Origin: an uncultured Clostridia bacterium
Lineage (GTDB): Bacteria > Bacillota > Clostridia > Christensenellales > UBA1242
Direction of reading: 5' to 3'
DNA length: 36,913 bases
Assembly: GCA_947627545.1 (NCBI GenBank)
Contig: CANQWK010000012.1
Coordinates: 1-36,913, forward strand
The notes beneath the pieces were generated by a model, which searched no databases, was not told where the DNA came from, and saw only the letters and a list, made by a program, of their open reading frames with translations. Both the position numbers and the translations under genes were made by a program. Within the stretch, counting starts at the first letter, position 1. Every line of letters starts with the position of its first letter. This document shows positions 15,444 to 23,730 of the stretch, piece by piece.

Positions 15444-15553
15444 ATGTTTAAGGCAATTTCAATTCGCAACATTATTATAATTAGCATCTAAAATTAGATG
15501 TTGCGATTTGCTGCTAAAATTTTAAAGTGTCGGCAGGTCGCTGGCACTTTTTT
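15444..15553 (+). ncRNA. structured leader or small RNA ending in a terminator, upstream of ileS
   Basis: CGCAACAT (15465-15472) pairs perfectly with ATGTTGCG (15498-15505). Inside, CATCTAA (15485) can pair with TTAGATG (15494), sharing the ATG of the long stem, so the two folds compete. AAAGTGTC (15524-15531) and GGCACTTT (15543-15550) then form a terminator stem with T tail. Either an attenuator controlling ileS or an independent ~110-nt RNA. The conserved T-box antiterminator sequence is not present. About 190 nt of AT-rich sequence without clear features follow before ileS. Confidence 0.6.
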
Positions 15554-15743
15554 GTAAATAATTTTTATTTATAAGTTAAAAATTTAAATTGCTTAAAATA
15601 AATTAGTAATTTTATTGCTTAAAAGTTAATAGTTTGCTTAAATTTGATAATTGATTTGTTATTAAACTTAAATTGATTAACAGCAAAATTTTATAAAGAC
15701 CTTAAAACTTGTTTATTAAAAACTTAATTTAAAAGGAGAAAAT

Positions 15744-18700
15744 ATGAAAAAAGAACAAGGCGGATTAAATTATGTAAAAATGGAAGAAGGAGTGCTTAAT
15801 TTTTGGCAATCTAACAACATTTTTGAAAAAATGAAAGAGAAAAACAAAAAAACAGGCAAATATTTTTCCACTCTTGATGGTCCTATAACCGCTAACTATA
15901 ACATGGGTTTACACCACGCATATAACCGCACTTTTAAAGACGCAATGTTTAAATTTAATGCGTTATGCGGCTGTGATGAGCATTTTCAAAATGGGTTTGA
16001 CTGCCATGGTTTGCCCGTTGAATTGCGTGTTGAAAAGGAATTAGGCATTAATAGTAAAAAAGAAATTGAGCAGTATGGAATTGGCAATTTTGTTGAAAAA
16101 TGTATGGAAGTGTGTGATAGATATTCTAAATCTATGACTAAATCTTCAATCCGCCTTGGGCAATGGATGAATTGGGATGATAGTTATTTCACAAACAGCG
16201 ACAATAACATCACTTCAATTTGGCATTTTTTAAAGGAATGCGACAAAAAGCATTACATTGCAAACAGCCACCGCATTATGCGTTGGTGCACAAGGTGCGG
16301 AACAAGTTTAAGCGACCATGAAATGAGCGACCAAGATGCTTACAAAACCGTTAGTTGTTTGGCAATATTTTTCAAATGTCCAATAAAAAATAGCAATAAT
16401 GATATGCTGGTTTGGACAACTACTCCATGGACACTTTGTGCAAATGTTGCAGTTGCAGTAAACCCTGAGTTAGATTATAACATTGTAAAAGTTAAATCTT
16501 CTAGCCGCAACCTAATTGTTTGTTCAACAGCCATGAAAGTTTTAAAAGACGATGTTGTTGAAATTGTTAAAACAGTTAAAGGCAGTGAACTTGTAGGCTT
16601 AACTTATGAAACTTGTTTCCCTGAATTAAGCGAACAGCAATTTGAGCATAAAATTGTTGCATGGAACGAAGTTAGCGCAGACGAAGGAACAGGCGCAGTG
16701 CATATTGCCCCAGGTTGTGGTGATGCTGACTTTGAACTTGGCAAAAGCCTAAATTTGCCTAAAATTTGCCCTATTGACGAAAATGGTTTTTATTATAATA
16801 ATTTTGGCGTGCTTTCTGGCAAAAACGCAAACACAGACGAACTTAGAGATTTTGTTTTTGACCTTATGAAGCAGCGAGAAAAAACATATTATATTCACAA
16901 ATACAGCCACAATTACCCACATTGTTGGCGTTGCAAACAGCCGCTTGTGTTTAGGCTTGTTGACCAATGGGTTATTAAAATGGACGAACTTCGCCCTCAA
17001 TTAATTTCTGCGATTGACAATGTTGAATTTAACCCAGATTTTATGAAAAAGCGTATGCTAGATTGGCTTAATAATATGGGCGATTGGGCAATTTCTCGTT
17101 CAAGATATTATGGTGTTCCGTTGCCTTTTTACCCTTGTGAAAAGTGTGGACATTTAACAGTTGTAGGCAGCCTTGACGAATTAAAAAAATTGTCTAGTGA
17201 GCAAGAAGTTAATGCTATTCCGCACCTTCACCGCCCTTACATTGACAAAGTTAAAATTACCTGCCCTCACTGCGGCAACAAGGTGGAACGCATTAAAGAA
17301 GTTGGCGATTGTTGGCTTGATGCAGGCATTACTCCATTTAGCACAAAAAAATATTTTACAGACAAACAATTCTTTAATAAAAATTTTCCTATTGAATGTG
17401 TAATTGAAGCAAAAGAGCAAGTTCGTTTGTGGTTCTATTCGTTGCTTGTAATGAGCGTTGTTCTTACCGGAAAAGCACCTTACAAACGCATTGGCACAAC
17501 TCCTATGTTGCTAGCTCAAGATGGCAAAAAACTTTCAAAATCCAGCCCTAATAACATTCCGCTTGATGTAGCGTTTGATGAAATTGGTGCAGATATAATT
17601 AGATATAACTTTGTTTCTACTCCACTTGTCAACGATGTTAAATTTGGTAGAGACACTTGTGATGAAGTTAAGCGTAAACTTTTAGGTTTGTGGAATGCTT
17701 ACATTTTCTTAAACACTTATGCGGTTATAGATAAACCTGACCTAACAAACTTTAAACCTAATGAAAATGACCTTACTTTTATGGATAAATGGCTAATAAA
17801 TCGTGTTAATGAGTTTGTTAAAAACGCACATTCTTCTTACACAAACATCCAATTTGGTGCAGTTAGCAAGGACTTTGAAAATTTAGTTGACGAACTTACA
17901 AATTGGTATATTCGCAACAATCGTCGTCGTTTTTACAAAAGCGAAAATAATTTAGATACTTTAAACGCATATTTCTGCTTAAATTACGCAATTAAAAACA
18001 TTTGCATGGTTATGTTCCCTATTATTCCTTTTATTAGTGAATATTTATGGCAAAATGCGGTGCGAGAATTGGACAAAAATGCTGCCGAAAGCGTTGCTTT
18101 AAACGGCTATAATATTTGCGAATTTAAAGTTAAAGATGACAATTTTACTCGCTCTACCGATATAGTTAGGAACATTTTTGCAATGGTTGGCAAATTGAGA
18201 AACGAAAATCAAATTAAAGTTAAGCAGCCTTTAAAAACTTTGTATATTAACGGCAATAACGAAGTGGCTAAAGCAGTTGATTTATACAAAGATATAATTG
18301 AAAATGAACTTAACATAAAAAATGTTGTTTTGGAAAAGGACAATTCAAAGTTCAATGATGAATTTTTATCGCTAGATTTTAGGCGTGCAGGTGCAGTGCT
18401 AAAAGGTGATGTTCAAAAAGTTAAAAACTATTTGTTGCAAGCAGATGCTGTTGAAATGCAAAAAATGGTGGAAGGCTTTAAGAAAAACAGCGTTGATGTA
18501 AACGAATTTAAAGGGCTAGACGCAAGTTTATTCGTTTTATCTACAAAGCCTAAAAAAGACTATGTAATATCAAATGATAATGACATTACTGTTGTGCTAG
18601 ACATAACTATTGACCGCGATTTAATGCTAGAAGGATTATCTCGTGAACTTATCCGCTCGGCACAAGTGTTAAGAAAGCAGGCAAACTTTAATGTTGAAGA

Positions 18701-18878
18701 TAGGATATATGTCCAATTTGAAACCGAAAGTGCCGATTTAAAAGAGATTTTAGCAAAATATTCAGGCAAAATTAAAAGCGAACTTTTGGCATTAGAAATT
18801 AAACCACTTGCTAAGCCAGAAATTAGCGAAACTGTTGAAATTGGCGAAGAAAAAATAACAATAAAAATGGCTAGATAA
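15744..18878 (+). CDS. ileS: isoleucyl-tRNA synthetase, type 2, with swapped GxHH motif
   Basis: 1044 residues behind AAAAGGAG. Charges tRNA-Ile. The class I HIGH site reads GLHH (55-58, in NYNMGLHHAYNRT), i.e. the first and third residues are exchanged. KLSKS lies at 596-600; CP1 editing domain (WTTTPWTLCAN, DEGTGAVHIAPG) is intact; zinc-type Cys pairs occur near 475 and 508. The C-terminus (LMLEGLSRELIRSAQVLRK) is the eukaryote-like IleRS2 type. IleRS2 enzymes are mupirocin-resistant and GxHH variants are reported to be extremely so. It is the only ileS in the window and sits in a chromosomal, not mobile, context. Confidence 0.95.
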   Translation: MKKEQGGLNYVKMEEGVLNFWQSNNIFEKMKEKNKKTGKYFSTLDGPITANYNMGLHHAYNRTFKDAMFKFNALCGCDEHFQNGFDCHGLPVELRVEKELGINSKKEIEQYGIGNFVEKCMEVCDRYSKSMTKSSIRLGQWMNWDDSYFTNSDNNITSIWHFLKECDKKHYIANSHRIMRWCTRCGTSLSDHEMSDQDAYKTVSCLAIFFKCPIKNSNNDMLVWTTTPWTLCANVAVAVNPELDYNIVKVKSSSRNLIVCSTAMKVLKDDVVEIVKTVKGSELVGLTYETCFPELSEQQFEHKIVAWNEVSADEGTGAVHIAPGCGDADFELGKSLNLPKICPIDENGFYYNNFGVLSGKNANTDELRDFVFDLMKQREKTYYIHKYSHNYPHCWRCKQPLVFRLVDQWVIKMDELRPQLISAIDNVEFNPDFMKKRMLDWLNNMGDWAISRSRYYGVPLPFYPCEKCGHLTVVGSLDELKKLSSEQEVNAIPHLHRPYIDKVKITCPHCGNKVERIKEVGDCWLDAGITPFSTKKYFTDKQFFNKNFPIECVIEAKEQVRLWFYSLLVMSVVLTGKAPYKRIGTTPMLLAQDGKKLSKSSPNNIPLDVAFDEIGADIIRYNFVSTPLVNDVKFGRDTCDEVKRKLLGLWNAYIFLNTYAVIDKPDLTNFKPNENDLTFMDKWLINRVNEFVKNAHSSYTNIQFGAVSKDFENLVDELTNWYIRNNRRRFYKSENNLDTLNAYFCLNYAIKNICMVMFPIIPFISEYLWQNAVRELDKNAAESVALNGYNICEFKVKDDNFTRSTDIVRNIFAMVGKLRNENQIKVKQPLKTLYINGNNEVAKAVDLYKDIIENELNIKNVVLEKDNSKFNDEFLSLDFRRAGAVLKGDVQKVKNYLLQADAVEMQKMVEGFKKNSVDVNEFKGLDASLFVLSTKPKKDYVISNDNDITVVLDITIDRDLMLEGLSRELIRSAQVLRKQANFNVEDRIYVQFETESADLKEILAKYSGKIKSELLALEIKPLAKPEISETVEIGEEKITIKMAR

Positions 18879-18914
18879 TTTTAAACTGCTACTATTTTTA
18901 AATGAAAATTTAAC

Positions 18915-18946
18915 AAAAAATCATAGGTTTTAGCCTATGATTTTTT
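18915..18946. terminator. bidirectional terminator between ileS and the 190-aa gene
   Basis: AAAAAATCATAGG pairs with CCTATGATTTTTT around TTTTAG, giving a U tail in both directions for the convergent genes. Confidence 0.9.
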
Positions 18947-18973
18947 ATTTTAACATAAAAATTTTAAATTCTA

Positions 18974-19546
18974 TTATTTTTCCGCTACATTTAGCATAAG
19001 TTCTTGTTTTTCCTGCTTCTGTTGATATTTTAAATTAATGTTTGCTAGCCTTTTAACAAGTTCAGGATATTTTTTAGAAAGTTTTAACATTGTGCGCCTA
19101 TAATTGCGTTGTTCATATAACCATTCTTTATTAAAAATGTTTGCTAATTTGTTTATGTGAGAAATGTCATAATCCTTGTTATTTGTTATTTTTTTCTCGC
19201 CAGAAGTTATTAAATTTTTTGTCTCTTCAAAAAAAACTTTAGAATAATCTCCCACCCTATCAAAAACAGATTGATTTAAATCCTCAATTCTAAAACCATA
19301 AAACGGACCATAACTTTCACCCACTTTAAAGTGTTGATTTAAAAAATCGTGAAATACTTCAATTTTTGTTTGCCTTTGTTCGCCTTCAGTTAACTCACGT
19401 TTTTGTCCATTTTCTTCACAAAACATTTTGTTTACATCTAAAAACGTGGTTGCTCTTCTATTTGCACGAGTGCTAAGCACATTTTCACCATCATCTTTGG
19501 CTAAATTTAAACTTTTTAAATAAGAACTAACTATAACACTTTCCAT
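18974..19546 (-). CDS. hypothetical protein, 190 aa, downstream of acpS
   Basis: A soluble, charged, mostly helical protein (Met-Glu-Ser start; GGAGAAATA before the ATG). Its start overlaps the acpS stop by one base (TAATG), so the two are translationally coupled. Noticeable segments are YGPFYGFRIEDLNQ in the middle and a Lys/Gln-rich C-terminal helix (YQQKQEKQELML). I recognise no family and assign no function. Confidence 0.7.
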   Translation of the reverse strand: MESVIVSSYLKSLNLAKDDGENVLSTRANRRATTFLDVNKMFCEENGQKRELTEGEQRQTKIEVFHDFLNQHFKVGESYGPFYGFRIEDLNQSVFDRVGDYSKVFFEETKNLITSGEKKITNNKDYDISHINKLANIFNKEWLYEQRNYRRTMLKLSKKYPELVKRLANINLKYQQKQEKQELMLNVAEK

Positions 19547-19905
19547 TATTTCTCCTTTGTTTTATTTAACAAAACTACCGCCACTGCAAACCCTTGCGAG
19601 TGTGAAATGCTAATTTCAATTTCATTAAAATTGCTTAGAGATAATTGTGATTTTATTTGTTGGTTTAAACTAACATATGGTTTGCCTGTTTGAGTGTGCA
19701 AAACTTCTATTTCATTAAATTTTAAGGTTTTGTTGTTTAATGCCTTAACTAATGCTTCTTTAACACAATAAAAACCTGCTAAATGTTCATAAAAATTTTT
19801 AAACTTTTTGGCATAGCATATTTCAGTTTTGCTAAAAACTCTGTTTAAGTTTTGCTCACTCCAATTTTTAAACCTAGTTGCACTTTCAATATCAATGCCT
19901 ACCAT
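19546..19905 (-). CDS. acpS: holo-acyl-carrier-protein synthase
   Basis: 119 residues, the standard AcpS size. Transfers 4'-phosphopantetheine from CoA to acyl carrier protein for fatty-acid synthesis. Magnesium-binding Asp near residue 4 (VGIDIE) and Glu in FYCVKEALVKAL are present; TGKPYVSL and the ISISHSQGFAVAV strand complete the fold. A TATAAT ends 8 nt before the ATG and there is no Shine-Dalgarno (see the promoter at 19914-19919). Confidence 0.95.
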   Translation of the reverse strand: MVGIDIESATRFKNWSEQNLNRVFSKTEICYAKKFKNFYEHLAGFYCVKEALVKALNNKTLKFNEIEVLHTQTGKPYVSLNQQIKSQLSLSNFNEIEISISHSQGFAVAVVLLNKTKEK

Positions 19906-19913
19906 ATATTGTT

Positions 19914-19919
19914 ATTATA
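19914..19919 (-). promoter_or_regulatory. -10 box of the leaderless-type acpS promoter
   Basis: Minus-strand TATAAT with 8 nt to the acpS ATG; a weak TTACTT lies 16 bp upstream. About 180 bp of featureless AT-rich sequence separate it from recX. Confidence 0.5.
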
Positions 19920-20098
19920 TCATATAAAAAACAAAAAGTAAAACAATTTTTAACAATTTTTTATATTTTTGTTTAAAATTTTATTACTTTTTTTCTATAA
20001 AATTTTATTGTTTTAATTTTAATTGCTTTGTGGGTTAAATTTACTTTTTGTTTTATAATTTTATTGTTTGCAATTTTTTACAATGATTTTCAAGTTAG

Positions 20099-20707
20099 TT
20101 AATTTTCAAAATTGCTTAATTTAAGTTCATTTAAAACCGACTTTATTGTTTCATAATTATAGCCTTTGCTTTGCAAATTTCGAACTAATTTTTGAATTGT
20201 TTTTTCATCTATTTGTTTGTTTTTTAAAAATTTTTCTGTGGTTTTTTTGCAAGTAGGAATATCGTTAAATTCAGTTAATAATTCGTCAAAAATGTCCGCT
20301 TTAACTCCAAAACCTATTAATTTCTGTTTTAATTTATTGCTGCTAAAATTTTTGTTGCTAGCTATGTAACTTTTAGCAAATTGATAATCGTTAATTAAAT
20401 TATACTCATTCAATTTTTCTAAAACCGGATTAACCACTGTCGAATTATAGCCTTGTTTATATAAGTAGTCTTTAATTTGTTGCTGAGTTTTAAGTTTGGT
20501 TGAAATATATTTCATTGCCTTTTCTGTTGCAATTAATATGTTGCTATCTAAAACCGCTTTAAAAAAAATTTCTTCATCAACTTGCCCTGTTTTGATGTTG
20601 TTTTTTACTATAATTTCGCTATGCAAATCGAACTGCCCTTTTTCAGTTTCGGCAACAAAAATGTTTGTATTGTTTTTGTTTTTTAGTTTTAATGTTAAAA
20701 TATTCAT
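20099..20707 (-). CDS. recX: regulatory protein RecX
   Basis: 202 residues built of three-helix RecX repeats (AMKYISTKLKTQQQIKDYLY, LINDYQFAKSYIASN, then FGVKADIFDELL). RecX binds and damps RecA filaments. The first ~60 residues are a less conserved strand-rich extension typical of Bacillota RecX. No recA is in the window. An extended -10 (TGCTAAAAT, 20719-20714) ends 6 nt before the ATG with no Shine-Dalgarno, so a leaderless mRNA is likely. Confidence 0.88.
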   Translation of the reverse strand: MNILTLKLKNKNNTNIFVAETEKGQFDLHSEIIVKNNIKTGQVDEEIFFKAVLDSNILIATEKAMKYISTKLKTQQQIKDYLYKQGYNSTVVNPVLEKLNEYNLINDYQFAKSYIASNKNFSSNKLKQKLIGFGVKADIFDELLTEFNDIPTCKKTTEKFLKNKQIDEKTIQKLVRNLQSKGYNYETIKSVLNELKLSNFEN

Positions 20708-20831
20708 ATAAATATTTTAGCATAATTTATAATTTTAGGCAATTTTATTTACTAAAATTTAAAATGAAAAAAATACATTAAATCATTTTTCTTTAAAATA
20801 AATATGTTTATAATAGTTATAAGGAGATTAT

Positions 20832-22085
20832 ATGAAAATAAAAAATATTGTTGCTTATGAAGTTATTGACAGTCGCGGCAACCCTACTGTTGAATGTGAA
20901 CTAAGTTTGGAAAATGGAATTGTTGCAAGAGCCATGGTACCTAGCGGAGCATCAACCGGCGAACGAGAAGCATTAGAATTGCGAGATGGTGGAAAGCGTT
21001 TTCACGGCAAAGGTGTGTTAAAGGCGTGCGAAAATGTTAACAAAATTATTGCAAAAGCAGTTGTTGGCATGAATGTTGAAAATCAAAAAGCTATTGATGA
21101 AAAAATGATTGCGTTAGACGGCACTGAATTTAAAACAAAATTAGGTGCAAATGCTATGCTATCGGTTAGCCTTGCAGCCGCCCGCGCTAATGCTATACTT
21201 AAAAACAAACCTTTGTTTAAAACACTTGGCAACGGCACAACCTTGCCCTTACCTATGATGAATTTCATAAATGGCGGAGCGCATGCAACTTCTAATGTAG
21301 ATTTTCAAGAATATATGATTGTTCCTGTTGGAGCAAAAACTTTTTTTGACGCTATGCAAATGGCTAGTGAAACATTTATGGAACTAAAAAAAGTGTTAGT
21401 TGCAAAAAAATATTCAACCGGAGTTGGAGACGAAGGCGGATTTGCACCTAATTTCAAAAATAATGAAGAGCCTTTACAAGCAATTGTTGAAGCAATTAAA
21501 GCAGCAGGTTATGAGCCTAAAAAGGACATTGCCATTGCTATGGACGTGGCTGCAAGTGAATTTTACAACGCAAAAAACAAAAAATATGAATTAAAGAAAA
21601 GCAAAGGCGGCGAGAAATCTACCGATGAAATGATTGATTGGTACGCTCAACTTATTAAGAACTACCCTATTATTTCAATTGAGGACCCACTAAGTGAAAA
21701 TGATTGGAATGGCTGGGCAAAAATAACAAAAAAATTAGGCAACAAAATTCAACTTGTTGGCGATGATGTTTTTGTTACCAACCCTAAAATTTTGGCAGAA
21801 GGCATAAAAAAAGGCGTTGCAAACGCTATTTTAATTAAACTTAATCAAATTGGCACGCTAACCGAAACGCTTGAAACAATCCGCCTAGCAAAAGAAAATG
21901 GCTACAAAACCGTTATATCTCACCGCAGTGGCGAAACTGAAGATACTTTTATTGCCGATTTAGCCGTTGCTGTAGATGCTGGGCAAATTAAAACAGGCTC
22001 TATTTCACGCACCGACCGTGTTGCAAAATATAATCAATTAATAAGAATTGAGCGAAATTTAAAAAATAAAGCGAGGTTTAATTAA
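20832..22085 (+). CDS. eno: enolase
   Basis: 417 residues. Converts 2-phosphoglycerate to phosphoenolpyruvate. Signature pieces: [11 protein letters not shown], the [10 protein letters not shown] loop, the [10 protein letters not shown] segment, metal ligands in [14 protein letters not shown] and VGDDVFVTN, and the C-terminal [15 protein letters not shown]. Preceded by TATAAT (20809-20814) and AAGGAG. The cmk start codon follows its stop with no gap, so they form an operon. Confidence 0.98.
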   Translation: MKIKNIVAYEVIDSRGNPTVECELSLENGIVARAMVPSGASTGEREALELRDGGKRFHGKGVLKACENVNKIIAKAVVGMNVENQKAIDEKMIALDGTEFKTKLGANAMLSVSLAAARANAILKNKPLFKTLGNGTTLPLPMMNFINGGAHATSNVDFQEYMIVPVGAKTFFDAMQMASETFMELKKVLVAKKYSTGVGDEGGFAPNFKNNEEPLQAIVEAIKAAGYEPKKDIAIAMDVAASEFYNAKNKKYELKKSKGGEKSTDEMIDWYAQLIKNYPIISIEDPLSENDWNGWAKITKKLGNKIQLVGDDVFVTNPKILAEGIKKGVANAILIKLNQIGTLTETLETIRLAKENGYKTVISHRSGETEDTFIADLAVAVDAGQIKTGSISRTDRVAKYNQLIRIERNLKNKARFN

Positions 22086-22736
22086 ATGATAATTTCAATT
22101 GATGGACCTGCCGGTAGCGGAAAATCTACCGTAGCAGAAATTTTAAGCAAAAAATTAGGTTTTATTCATTTTAATTCTGGCTCACTTTATAGGGCTGTTA
22201 CTGTATATTTAAAGCATATTGATTATGACTTTAACAGCATTACACCTGACAGTATAACTCAAAATTTTGATATTAAATTTGACTATAAAAATGGTGAAAT
22301 GATTGTTTTTGTAAACAAATTTAACTGCACTACACATTTACGAGATAATGATATAAGCATTTTGTCGGCAAAAGTTAGCGTAAACAAACATATAAGGGAA
22401 ATTATAGACCGCTGCCAGCATAATTTTGCGGCATCTCATAACCTTATTATTGATGGTCGAGATATTGGCAGCCATGTTTTTCCTGATGCTGAATATAAAT
22501 TTTATTTAGATTGTTCGCTTGAAGAACGAGCAAAAAGGCGTTTAAAAGAGGAACAATTAAAAAATAACAAGGTTGATTTAAATGAAATTATACTCCAAAT
22601 TGCTGAGCGAGATGAAATTGATAAACATAAAAAGTATGCCCCTCTTGTAGTTCCAAAAGGAGCAATTATTATAGATTCTTCTACTCTATCAATTGAAGAA
22701 GTTGTAAACGAAATGCTACAACACATTAAAATGTAG
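22086..22736 (+). CDS. cmk: cytidylate kinase
   Basis: 216 residues. Phosphorylates CMP/dCMP. P-loop GPAGSGKST at 7-15, CMP-binding HFNSGSLYRA, DGRDIGSHVFPDA, and LID arginines in ERAKRRL. Its ATG immediately follows the eno TAA, an unusual partner for cmk, and no separate Shine-Dalgarno is evident except inside the end of eno. Transcription ends at the hairpin at 22856. Confidence 0.95.
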   Translation: MIISIDGPAGSGKSTVAEILSKKLGFIHFNSGSLYRAVTVYLKHIDYDFNSITPDSITQNFDIKFDYKNGEMIVFVNKFNCTTHLRDNDISILSAKVSVNKHIREIIDRCQHNFAASHNLIIDGRDIGSHVFPDAEYKFYLDCSLEERAKRRLKEEQLKNNKVDLNEIILQIAERDEIDKHKKYAPLVVPKGAIIIDSSTLSIEEVVNEMLQHIKM

Positions 22737-22855
22737 CCGTAAATTAAATTTGGCAATAAATAAGTAAATAAATAAAGATATTAAATAAAAATAATTAATA
22801 TATTATAAAACTTAATTAATAAAAACCTTATTACATTTATAAGCTTAATTCGATT

Positions 22856-22881
22856 AAATGGCAAAACTCTGCCATTTTTTT
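22856..22881 (+). terminator. terminator of the eno-cmk operon
   Basis: ATGGCA and TGCCAT pair around AAACTC with AAA before and seven T after. It overlaps an ATG at 22858 in frame with the next gene, which argues against that ATG being used. Confidence 0.85.
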
Positions 22882-22885
22882 GCTA

Positions 22886-22913
22886 TTGACAAATTAAAAT
22901 TTCATGTTATAAT
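22886..22913 (+). promoter_or_regulatory. consensus promoter giving a leaderless mRNA for the 202-aa gene
   Basis: TTGACA (22886-22891), 16-bp spacer, TATAAT (22908-22913), then 7 nt to the ATG at 22921. Transcription should begin on or next to the AUG, and no Shine-Dalgarno exists. Confidence 0.85.
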
Positions 22914-22920
22914 AGCCAAC

Positions 22921-23529
22921 ATGAACTCTACATATATCTTATATGGTCTTTTAAAGAAACAAGAAGACAATTTAAAAAAATATTTTGAAAACTTTTATAA
23001 ATTTTTTAACAAAAGTAATGGCGATTTCATAATTAATTTAGAAAACAAAAGCAGAAACGAACAAATACTTTACTCTTGTTTTGAACAATTAGCCAATAAA
23101 CAATATGTACAAAATGCCTTTATTGCCTTAAAAAACAATGTTACCGAACAACCTTATAAAAGAAGTTTTTGGCACCTTTCAGACGGCTATTTGGAAGAAA
23201 ATGACGGCACTTACGAATTTAATGATGCGGCAAACCATATTTCAATCCATTTCATGATGAAATTATTTGATTTGGAAAGAAAAAATGTTATTGCCGATAT
23301 TAAAGATTTTGCTAACTGCTGTTTAAAAATTTTTCAGCAAATTTACAACCCAGATATGATTAACATAAATTGTTCTTCTATTAATTTTGCTGAATTTGTT
23401 GTAATTGACAAAACAATTTCTTTATTGCAAAGTTTTTTAATTGGTAATTCTATTGTTGAACAACTTGAAAAACTATATAACAACCAACAAAATAACAACA
23501 ATAATGACAAAAAACTAGATGATAACTAA
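22921..23529 (+). CDS. hypothetical protein, 202 aa, leaderless
   Basis: The start at 22921 (MNSTYILYGLLKKQ) is chosen because the in-frame ATG at 22858 lies in a terminator and upstream of the promoter. The product is helical and soluble, with an aromatic-rich middle (RSFWHLSDGYLEENDGTYEF) and an Asn/Gln-rich tail (NNQQNNNNNDKK). No family recognised. It precedes the 932-aa protein gene, which has its own promoter; a hairpin near 23548-23576 may end this transcript. Confidence 0.7.
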   Translation: MNSTYILYGLLKKQEDNLKKYFENFYKFFNKSNGDFIINLENKSRNEQILYSCFEQLANKQYVQNAFIALKNNVTEQPYKRSFWHLSDGYLEENDGTYEFNDAANHISIHFMMKLFDLERKNVIADIKDFANCCLKIFQQIYNPDMININCSSINFAEFVVIDKTISLLQSFLIGNSIVEQLEKLYNNQQNNNNNDKKLDDN

Positions 23530-23658
23530 TTTTTAAATTGCCCTTTTATTGCTATTTTTAGCAGGATTTTAGCAATTTTAAGCTATAAAAAAACAGTTCC
23601 AGGTTTAATATGCGCAAAATTTAATTAAAAAATTATAAAAAAATTTTTAAAATGGGTA

Positions 23659-23687
23659 TTGACAATTTGCCAATTGTGTATTATAAT
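23659..23687 (+). promoter_or_regulatory. consensus promoter of the 932-aa protein gene
   Basis: TTGACA (23659-23664), 17-bp spacer, TATAAT (23682-23687). A short GGAA/TTCC hairpin and a GGAGGG ribosome site lie between it and the ATG at 23731. The consensus quality suggests high expression. Confidence 0.88.
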
Positions 23688-23730
23688 AACGGCGTAGGAA
23701 ACTTTTAGGGGTTCCTGAAATGGAGGGTTT

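Noticed and set aside
15409..15743. T-box riboswitch before ileS
   Set aside because: The expected T-box antiterminator sequence (TGGnACCGCG-like) is missing; only a promoter, hairpins and a terminator are visible.
22858..22920. ATG at 22858 as start of the 202-aa gene
   Set aside because: It lies in the eno-cmk terminator hairpin and upstream of a consensus promoter whose start coincides with the ATG at 22921.
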